Of a stretch of 64,000 bases of DNA, positions 55,770 to 64,000 are shown one piece after another (within the stretch, counting starts at the first letter, position 1; each line of letters starts with the position of its first letter). Origin of the DNA: Aegilops tauschii subsp. strangulata (taxonomy: Eukaryota > Streptophyta > Magnoliopsida > Poales > Poaceae); contig NC_053041.3 in the NCBI RefSeq assembly GCF_002575655.3, positions 372,851,054 to 372,915,053 of the forward strand, given 5' to 3'. The notes beneath the pieces were generated by a model. It made no database searches and was not told where the DNA came from. It saw only the letters and a program-made list of their open reading frames with translations. The position numbers and the translations under genes are program-made.

Positions 55770-58415
55770 TCACACCCCAAGCCAATAAGCGAAGCCTCGA
55801 CCATCACCATCAACACGACCATGTCCTCGAGCACCACCATCACCACGGCCACATCCTCGAGCTTCACCGTCACCACGGCCACGTCCTCGAGCTCCACCGT
55901 CACCACGGCCACGTCCTCGAGCACCACCATCACCACGGCCACGTCCTCGAGCTTCACCGTCACCACGACCATGTCCTCGAGCTCCACCGTCACCACGGCC
56001 ACGTCCTCGAGGTTCACCGTCACCACGACCACGTCCTCGAGCTCCACCATCACCACGGGCACGTCCTCGAGCACCACTGTCACCACGGCCACGTCCTCGA
56101 GCTCCATCATCACCACGGCCACGTCCTTGAGCTCCACCATCACCGTGGCTGACACCACCATCACCATCTCGTTTTGATATCTTTCTTTTTCCCCTTGAGC
56201 TACAACCTCTATTATTGTGCCCCTCGTTGTTACATTCACCGCAACGGCTGATACCACAAGGCTCTGCGAAATGTTGGCTCCCCCATTCCTTATGGAATCC
56301 ACCACCCCAATCATCCGTGTCACCCAAGAAACGCTTTGTCTTCCGTCTTCCATGTGTCACCACCTTCATTTCCAAATCAGAGTATAGTGGTGGTCCATGG
56401 TATTCCGGCCATTTAGATTGGTCTAGATAGGGATGAAACCTCGCGGCCCATGTATTTTTTACCGCATTGATCGAATGCTCCTCCAATCTTACATTGTTGG
56501 TCATGTTGACACTCACATTTCTAGTGCGAGATGCAGCCATCAAGTGAGAGCACGGGATATGATACAGTGTAGGCCTCTCGCATGAACACGCGTCCATCTT
56601 AAGATAAACCTTGAAGGAGCCACCTCCAAATGGCACGCCGTCACGCGACATTCCACCGTGCTCATCAACTTGGTAAGTCAATTCTATGTTATCAAAGATC
56701 TGGATTTTGTGTGAATCCGCCTTCCTTGCTTGGTATTCCATCCAATCGTCGACCTTTGGTGGATACTTGCACATATTTTCGGCCTTGTTTTTCCCGGACA
56801 TCAAGTTGGATGTTTCTTCACTAACTTTTGAAAATAGACATTCAACTTCTGGAATGTATACTCTACTATTGCTGTCACCGGCAATGCACGGACACCCTTT
56901 AGCACCATGTTGAAACATTCAGCCATGTTGTTTGTCATGTCATCGTACCTCACTCCATCGTTGTCAAAAGCCCGTGCCCACTTTCCTTTATCGGCAAGAT
57001 TCCTATTTAGGAAATCTTTGCCACCATTGTTTGCTTTGGCATACACTTTGTCCCACAATTTCTCAAAATGTCTAGTGGTGAATGCGAGACAACAATCATG
57101 AAGAAGGTCAGACAATTCCTTGTCTCCACATGCTCGGTAAAAGTTAGAAACAAAATGCCTCATGCACCACCTATGGTGCACAGGAGGATGTCCTGGAATG
57201 TCAATCTCCACTGCATTGAGTATCCCTGGGTGGCGGTCCGAGATGATGCAAACCTCTCTTTCAGGTCAAATTACCTTGGTCCTCACTAGACTAAGAAACC
57301 ACTCCCAGTTGTCATTGTTCTCCGCCGACACCAAAGCGAATGCCAATGGAACCAATTTGTCACCACCATCATTAGCAACGTCGATCAACAATGTGCCCTT
57401 GAACTGGCCAGTCAGAAATGTGCCATCCACGGACATAACCGGCCTACAATGCTTGGAGGCCCTAATGCATGGCTCAAAAGTCTAGAATGCACGTCCAAAT
57501 ATTCGAACGGTTGCATCATTGTATATCCTTGTTCTCACACCATCTGGCTCCACCATATAGTACATGCCATGATTTTCTGCCGCCATCGCTTTCAACACCA
57601 TCGTGAGGCAGTTGTATGATTCTTCCCAACCACCATAAAATATCTCAAAGGCATCTTGCTTGGCCTCCATGCCTTCCCATACTTCACCTCGTACCCAAAA
57701 ACCTCCTTCACCATCTCCATCAAAGCCCGAATGGGATATGTCGGGAGTATCTTTATGGAGGCTGAAAATCGATATGCAATGAATTTGGAGGTCAATTGAC
57801 AGTGATCATCATTTACATTAGCATCATCAATATCCTTGCCACTACATTGATGGTGAAACACGGAACTTGTAATCTTCCATTGTGGCCCGCCTTTGACACA
57901 TCTTGCACGGATAACCCAAGGGCAATGATTCTTGTGTTCCTCACATTTGACCACATAACGCACTTTCGAGTTTGACTTCTCCACAAAGAATGGCCGATGA
58001 AACTTAACCGCATAGTCCTTGGCCCATATTTGGAGTTCTACCAAGCTTTCAAAGATTGTTCCTTCACTAACACCATGCACACTTGCTTTCGTATCTCGCT
58101 TTGAAGTTAACCTTGGTGCAAGAATTTTACTTGTGCCACCATCAACAATCGCCTTATCGGCTAGGCTTAGATCACGAAACAATGATGTCTTGTGACTACG
58201 ACCTATTACCTTCTTGAAAGCATTGGCTTCTTTAGCCGTCAAACCATCCTCATCTATTTCTTCATCCGGGCCTTCATCCTTCGAGTCCCACACATAGGAC
58301 CTATTGTATGGAATCTCATGGTCCATGTCCTCTTCCATGCAATTTGCCTCAACATCACCAAGATAATGATCATGAAGATAAGCTTCCGATTCATCACCCT
58401 CAAACTCACCACCAT
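55770..58415 (-). pseudogene. MURA-type Mutator transposase, main part
   Basis: On the minus strand, from 58415 down, come an acidic N-terminal stretch, then FAR1/MuDR-type blocks (SKVRYVVKCEEHKNHCPWVI). The MULE catalytic domain follows: VMSVDGTFLTGQFKG (first Asp), CIISDRHPGILNAV (second Asp), HRWCMRHFVSNF and DMTNNMAECFNMVLKG. A SWIM zinc finger (CSCERPTLYHIPCSHLMAA), a CCHC knuckle (CGECNNEGHNNRGC) and a C-terminal Arg/Gly repeat tail end it at 55770. Lesions are a frameshift near 57665, TAG at 57482-57484, TGA at 57266-57268 and a frameshift near 56830. The N-terminus lies beyond the solo LTR at 63453-63963. Confidence 0.88.
55795..56150. repeat. 30-bp minisatellite encoding an Arg/Gly-rich tail
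   Basis: About twelve 30-bp units related to CACCACGGCCACGTCCTCGA keep the MURA frame and encode GDGGARGRGR-like decapeptides, an RGG-type RNA or DNA binding tail. Unit differences are mostly silent or exchange Gly, Glu and Asp. The plus-strand open frame here is only a mirror of the repeat. Confidence 0.88.
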
Positions 58416-61400
58416 TGTGACGCCCCCGATTCAATCGTAGACTAATCATACACGCAAATGTGTACGATCAAGATCAGGGACTCACGGGAAGATATCACAA
58501 CACAACTCTAGACACAAATTAAAATAATACAAGCTTTATATTATAAGCCAGAGGCCTTGAGGGCTCGAATACATCAGCTTGAATACAAATGAGTCAGCGG
58601 AAGCAACAATATCTGAGTACACACATGAGTTAAACAAGTTTGCCTTAAGAAGGCTAGCACAAAAGCGACATCGATCGAAAAGGCAAGGCCTCCTGCCTGG
58701 GAGCCTCCTAACTACTCCTGGTCGTCGGGGTCTTCACGTAGTAGTAGGCACCCTCGGGGTAGTAGCAGTCATCAAAGGTGGCATCTGGCTCCTGGACTCC
58801 ACCATCTGGTTGCAACAACCAGAAAGAAGAAAGAAGGGGGGGAAAGGGGTAGCAAAGCAACCGTGAGTACTCATCCAAAGTACTCGCAAGCAAGGATCTA
58901 CACTACTTATGCATCGGTATCAATGAAAGGGGTAGTATCTGTGGACTAACTGCAGAATGCTAGAATAAGAGGGGGAGAAGCTAGTCCTATCGAAGACTAG
59001 CATCTTCTGGAAACCACCGTCTTGAAGCAAGAGGAGGGAGTAGAGTAGTATAACATAAGTCATATTTATATTGTTGTCAATGCCCCGGGATCCTTTCTCG
59101 ACTCCCGAAGCAACATATCCAAATCATGCCTCAGCATCCAGTTCTAGTTGTATCAATCGGGATACAACTCCGAGTGTCCGTTACCGTAGGACAGGCTATC
59201 GATAGATGTTTTCTTCCCTACAGGGGTGCACCAACTTACCCACCACGCTCGATTAACTCCGGCCGGACACACTTTCCTGGGTCATGCTCGGCCTCGGCCA
59301 AACAATACGCCGCAACCCGACCTAGGCTTAATAGAGAGGTCAGCACGCCAGACTAAACCTATGCCCCCAGGGGTCTTGGGCCATCGCCCCGGGAACTCCT
59401 GCATGTTGCGAGGGTGGCCGGTGAGCAGACCTAGCTACCTCCTTAAAAAGGCAGGTGCTTACGCAGTCCAACCCGGCGCGCACCGCTCAGTCGCATGACG
59501 TCTATTAAGCTTCGGCTGATGCATACGATGCAGAACGCCCATACTATGCCCATGTGATGGTTAGTGCTATAAGGCCAGAGGCCCCTCGGATCAAATATCC
59601 AAATCGTAGTGGATTAGGAACGCGCGGTAACAAGCAGAGACTCACGAAAGATGTGACCCCGTCACCCCGTCTCGAGGACTTGCGGCAAGGGCTAAGAATG
59701 CCCGGCCATGCCTCATAATTATCTCGCGGGCACCTTCCAGGTCAACTCGACTCCACATCACTCGCAATTAAGCTCGCGCGGGTACCCCTCAGGGCCGACC
59801 TGTCTTTAGTAACATGGTTCAGTGTAAAGTCATAGTAACCATAGTAACTGTGTGTCTAACACCAAGGGGGAAACCTGAGGACTCACCCTCGACGGATTCC
59901 ACTCGATGAAATCATCAAGGAGAACGTAAGAGGAACCACCCTCGAGGTTCACACTTGAGGGGTCTCACGACAGAGTCGTATCGGAAGTGGTTAAGGCGGA
60001 ATCACCCTCGATGACCACGACCAAATAGCTACACTACAGGGTTAACATCAGAAGTGTTGATGAGGTCTCACCCTCAGCACTCGATAGTAACCCAGTAGTG
60101 TCGAGCAACTAAGGGGAAAGTGATATGCGGTGTCGGGGCCTGGTCTTCGATCCCGTTGATCGGGTCTTCGATGATGAAGCAGGGGCAACAAGGACAAGGT
60201 AGGGGTCACTGATGGATCACTAACCAACCTATACTAAGCAGCTTATGATAAGCAGGTAAGGTACAACAGCAGATACAAAAGCAGGCTATGCATCAGAATA
60301 GGAGCAAACAATTACAGTAGCAAAATCTAATGCAAGCATGAGAGAATGGAATGGGCGATATCGGGATGATCAAAGGGGGGGCTTGCCTGTAAGCTTCGCT
60401 GAAGGGGAAGAAGGGTCGTCGTCGACGTAGTCGATCACAGGAGCAGCATCAGTCTCGGGGTCTACCGGAGAAGAAGAGGGGGAAGAAACAGTAAATACAG
60501 AGCAAACAGAGGTACCACTAAGCATGACATGACGAAAAGCAGAACTAGGGGTGTTCTAACGTAGTGCTGCACGGTATAGGTGAAGGGGGAAAACAACCGG
60601 GAAGGTATTCCCGGTTCCGGACCTGTGTCAAGCAGATGACCGGAGGGGGAAACTTGCATGTTCATCATGCTAGGGGCATGTGACAGATGAACGGACCGTG
60701 TATTCGGATTCGTTGGATTTTTCTGAGGAACTTTCATGTAGAAAACATTTTCATCGGAGTTATGATTTAATTTCTATTAATTTTTAAAGTTTTAAACAAT
60801 TTTTCTATAATTACTGGGTTATTATTAATTCGACAATTAAATAGGAAAGAGCTATGTGTACCCAACTGTGGGCTAGCCAGAGTGGCTTACAGGTGGGACC
60901 AGAGGACTAGGTTGACCAAGTCAACATTTGACTAGTCAGCAGTGGGTACTGTTCAGCGGGGCCCAGATGACATTGACTGTAGTTGAAATGATTTTGATTA
61001 TTTAGTTTAAACAACAGGGGACCCACGTGTCATAGGGTAGTAACTAATTAACCTAACAACTAATTAGCTCCTAAGCTAATTGGCTCAGGGCCGACCACAC
61101 ACACGTACACACACGCAGGTACAGCCGGCCATGGCCTTGGCCATAGCCAGCCGCAAGCAGCAGCAGCTGTGGCTAATCAGCGGCAACAGGAAGCAAAAAC
61201 ATCAGCGCATCGGCCTAAGCAGCAGCTACGGCAGCAGAAGCAACGACGGGTAGCAGCGGCAAGTGCATAGCAGCAGCTAGCAGGAGCACCAGCAGGCAAG
61301 AAACAACGGCACCCGAGCAGCGGCAACAACAGCAGTACAACGCGGGCGCACACAGGAGGCTGAGGGCGTGCGGCCAACTCGCCAGGAGCAGTGAGCGGCG

Positions 61401-63447
61401 CAGGATCGGAGCTCCGAGCGCGCGACGGCAAAGGCGGCCAGCGAGCGCTGGCGCTCACGGCCGCGTGGGTGAGCAGGGGCGCGGTTGGAGTGGCGAGCAG
61501 CCGCTTGGGTCACGGACGGCGCGGGGGCTGCGGGCGACGACGGCAACACGGCGGGCGGACGCTGTAGAGAGCAGCAGCGAGCAGCACCGGGCGCGCGGTC
61601 AGCGCCGGCTAGCGACGACGGCCACGGCCGGGGCGACCAGGACGTGGCCAGGGGACGGCCGGAACACGGTCGGTCGCGGCAGGACGCGGCCAGGGGTGGC
61701 GCACACGGGTGCTGTGGCGTGATGCGCGGACGCGGACCGCAGCCGCCGGAGTTTGGGCGGCGCGGGACAGTGAAAAACGAAGTCGGGAAGAGGCGAAGAA
61801 AGGGGGAACGGGTGGAGGCTCACCCTGGGGAGGCCGTGGACGAGCTTGGCGAGGCCGGGAGGCGCCGGTGGTGGAGATCGACGGTGAGGTCGCGCGGTGG
61901 CCGTAGATGAGGAAGAGGAAGAATGCGACGGCGGTGGCGCTCCCGGTCCCGATCCAGTGTCGAGGAAGAAGAGCCAGACCACGACGGAGCTCCCAGACTT
62001 GTCGGAGCGGCGAACGGGCGACGGTGGCCGCGGGTTTCACGTTGGCGAGGCCATGGCGGAGAGGAGAAGCAGTAGCGCGTGGGGGAAGGGGTTCTGGTGG
62101 GGAGAGGGAGAGGCGGAGAGGGCGATGGGAAGTAGATAGAGTTGCCAGGGGTGTCGAGGGCGAGGCCCTTATCCATCCACGGCCTCCTGTAGCGGCGCGG
62201 AGGGCAAGCTGGCTTGGCGGGGACGAGCGAGCGCGGGCACGGTCGGAGGAGCAGTAGCGAGCAGCGTCGGGCGCGCGGTCAGCGCCGGCTAGCGACGGCG
62301 GCCACGACCGGGGCGACCAGGACGTGGCCATGGGACGGCCGGAACACGGTCGGTCGCGGCAGGACGCGGCCAGGGGTGGCGCGCACGGGCGCCGTGGCGT
62401 GATGCGCGGACGCGGACCGTAGCCGCCGGAGTTTGGGCGGCGCAGGACAGTGAAAAACGGAGTTGGGGAGAGGCGAAGAAAGGGGAACGGGTGGAGGCTC
62501 ACCCTGGGGAGGCCGTGGACGAGCTTGGCGAGGCCGGGAGGCGCCGGTGGTGGAGATCGACGGTGAGGTCGCGCGGTGGCCGTAGATGAGGAAGAGGAAG
62601 AATGCAACGGTGGTGGCGCTCCCGGTCCCGATCTAGTGTCGAGGAAGAAGAGCCGGACCACGACGGAGCTCCCGGACTTGTCGGAGCGGCGAACGGGCGA
62701 CGGTGGCCGCGGGCTTCACGTTGGCGAGGCCATGGCGGAGAGGAGAAGCAGCAGCGCGTGGGGAAGGGGTTCTGGTGGGGAGAGGGAGAGGCGGAGAGGG
62801 CGAGGGGAAGTAGATAGAGTTGCCAGGGGTGTCGAGGGCGAGGCCCTTATCCATCCATAGGCTCCTGTAGCGGCACGGACGGCAAGCTGGCTTGGCGGGG
62901 ACGAGCGAGCGCGGGCACGGTCGGAGGAGCAGTAGGAAGGAGGGAGACAGGGGTGTTGCGGGCTGGGCCATCCAGTTTGTTAGATGGGCCGTCCTTTTAT
63001 TTTGTACTAAATTATTTTCTATTTTTCTTTCACAGAATCTGTTTGTAATATTTTGAGCTGCCAATTGGTCTTTGTAAAAAGTGGAACTTGGCCAAATAAA
63101 TACATTACAATATTTGGCACTGCCACAAAAAGTTTGGGAGGAGTTTGAATTGATTTGGATTTTTCACAAATGGAAAAGCATTTAAAAATGCTGATTTGGA
63201 ACTGCTTTAATTTCCAGGGGAAATTAGCTATCTCAAATGATGTTGAATCATTCATGACATTTAGTTAGTGAATATTTGCAACCTAGCGAACATTTTTGTT
63301 TGACTGTTTGGAGAAATAATTTATTGGCCTTTATTTTAAATTTGAATTTGAATCGGTTTTGAATCAAAGTGAGATTAGCAACAGTAACAGTGATGACTTG
63401 GCATCATTAGCAGGGGATTACTGTAGCTTGATTATCCGGGCGTTACA
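58416..63447 (-). mobile_element. Solo LTR of a long-LTR Gypsy family (5032 bp)
   Basis: The ends are TGTGACGCCCCC (58416) and CCGGGCGTTACA (63447), flanked by a perfect ACCAT duplication (58411-58415 and 63448-63452). Sense orientation is minus: it starts TGTAACGCCCGG and ends GGGGGCGTCACA. No second LTR or internal region is present. Its 3' part (58416-60500) has an exon-like peptide (DATFDDCYYPEGAYYYVKTP, 58708-58893) and regular CTCACCCTCGA words near 59884-60080. The GC-rich middle (61100-62950) contains a 680-bp tandem duplication. Joining the flanks restores MURA reading (DLHMDG / GEFEGDE). GC-rich open frames inside it are by-products of composition. Confidence 0.9.
61571..62928. repeat. 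680-bp tandem duplication inside the solo LTR
   Basis: Copy 1 is 61571-62250 and copy 2 is 62251-62928. Landmarks such as GCGCGCGGTCAGCGCCGGCT occur at 61591 and 62271, and GCAAGCTGGCTTGGCGGGG in both. A few percent substitutions and short indels separate them. Confidence 0.9.
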
Positions 63448-63452
63448 ACCAT

Positions 63453-63963
63453 CCATGTGCAAGTCTTCATTATCAACTTGGTCATTCCCGACGGGGCTCA
63501 AACATTGAGTCATTAGAGGTTGGCTCATTGTTGTGTCATGCACATCCGGAGTGACATGTGTTGAATCTCGAACCGGGCTTCTAGCATCATATGAAGATGC
63601 ACACCGATTCAAATCAATGTGCAACCAAGCACGAACAACCTTTGTGGCAAATAACTCAAATGATTTATCTTGTGAGGCCAACACACTCTCTTTATATGCT
63701 TCCTAATGAAACTCGGAGTCAAGAGGCATTATCTTCCAACGAATATGTTGCCCATACCCAACATTATACCTTAAGATTAAGTCTACTCCATCGCTTTCTT
63801 CCATCAAATTCAACCTTCTTCGAAGCTCAACCAAAACCTCCTCAAGGCGAGGACTTGTGGGAAACACCATCACTACCGGCTTCTTCTTCGGGTCACCATA
63901 CTCCGCGTCTCCCTTCTCAAAGGAGACAAAGTCCACATGATGCACATTGACGATCCTCACCAT
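63453..63963 (-). pseudogene. MURA transposase N-terminal part
   Basis: ATG at 63963 follows an acceptor-like ATTCTAG. The reading gives MVRIVNVHHVDFVSFEKGDA, then a PB1-like N-terminal region (LILRYNVGYGQHIRWKIMPL), an in-frame TAG at 63703-63705, and SVLASQDKSFELFATKVVRA. It ends EDLHMDG at the solo LTR. After the LTR the frame continues at 58410. Confidence 0.82.
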
Positions 63964-64000
63964 CTAGAATCATAAACACCAAAATGCATCAACAAAAATT

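Larger units (their letters stand above)
45211..64000. mobile_element. Mutator-like element with PMD and MURA genes (right end outside window)
   Basis: The left border is inferred from the abrupt loss of LINE coding near 45210 and the start of AAGAAACACAAAACTGGCCC sequence. The element contains a PMD gene on the plus strand (46073-47035) and a MURA-type transposase on the minus strand (63963 to 55770), arranged tail to tail. Arrays of GGCGCC palindromes lie near the left end and between the genes. A Gypsy element (47382-55500) and a solo LTR (58416-63447) are inserted in it. The terminal inverted repeat cannot be confirmed because the other end is beyond 64000. Confidence 0.7.

Noticed and set aside
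55795..56150. CRISPR-like array of 30-bp repeats
   Set aside because: Units are contiguous without unique spacers and encode a peptide repeat in a plant transposase.
55671..56177. Plus-strand Ser/Thr-rich open frame over the minisatellite
   Set aside because: It is the complement of the in-frame MURA Arg/Gly repeat.
61485..62860. Long GC-rich open frames on both strands (up to 350 codons on minus)
   Set aside because: They mirror a 680-bp tandem duplication in a GC-rich LTR, lack stops only because of composition, and show no recognisable domain.
1..64000. A novel defence, biosynthetic or signalling system
   Set aside because: Every recognisable coding segment belongs to a transposable element or a decayed gene fragment; no co-directional operon-like or host gene cluster is present.

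Overview
The window looks like intergenic DNA of a Triticeae grass (wheat, Aegilops or barley relatives) and consists almost entirely of nested transposable elements. The taxonomic inference rests on a full-length Au SINE, several Gypsy LTRs of the type that starts TGATACGTCTCC on the sense strand, a Stowaway MITE, and plant-type splice signals. I found no intact host gene, rRNA, functional tRNA or CRISPR array. Family names beyond superfamily or lineage are tentative because no search was possible.

Left part (1-17.2 kb). A plus-strand LTR-like sequence (1 to about 2985) abuts the 3' end of a Copia-like (SIRE/Maximus-type) element, with a broken extra ORF (2987-3969) and its 3' LTR (4513-6219). 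That LTR cut into a minus-strand Athila-type Gypsy LTR (remnant 6220-6973). Next comes the 3' end of a LINE (6974-7680 and 15811-15969). A solo LTR with perfect 5-bp target duplications (7681-15805) splits this LINE. That solo LTR is itself split by a complete non-autonomous Gypsy element (8171-14934). A plus-strand relic at 16216-17180 resembles exon 1 of the antisense gene described below.

Middle part (17.2-28.1 kb). A decayed B3-domain gene fragment (17996-20138) contains a Stowaway MITE in its intron. It is followed by about 7 kb of AT-rich degenerate repeat arrays punctuated by an Au SINE, other tRNA-like Pol III modules and two strong hairpins.

Right part (28.1-64 kb). A second LINE has its ORF1 split by a Tat/Retand-lineage Gypsy element (28834-41831, 522-bp LTRs). 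This Gypsy carries a broken gag-pol and, between pol and the 3' LTR, an antisense gene on the minus strand. By my splice reading the antisense gene is intact: 6 coding exons, 931 codons plus stop, its own TATA box and a 5'-UTR intron. The LINE ends at about 45210, where a large autonomous-type Mutator-like element (MULE) begins and runs beyond the window. The MULE carries a plant mobile domain (PMD) gene on the plus strand and a MURA transposase on the minus strand. Both are inactivated. A second non-autonomous Gypsy (47382-55500, target duplication GGCGC) and a 5.0-kb solo LTR (58416-63447, target duplication ACCAT) are inserted in it.

Order of events: the LINEs and the MULE are the oldest layers, and the Gypsy elements are younger. 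The two Tat LTRs differ at about 14 of 522 sites by my count, suggesting roughly 1 My at a commonly used grass LTR rate. I see no new biological system. The most notable items are the intact spliced antisense gene, the conserved internal polypurine-tract copies in two Gypsy elements, and the PMD plus MURA MULE with its arrays of GCGCC palindromes.
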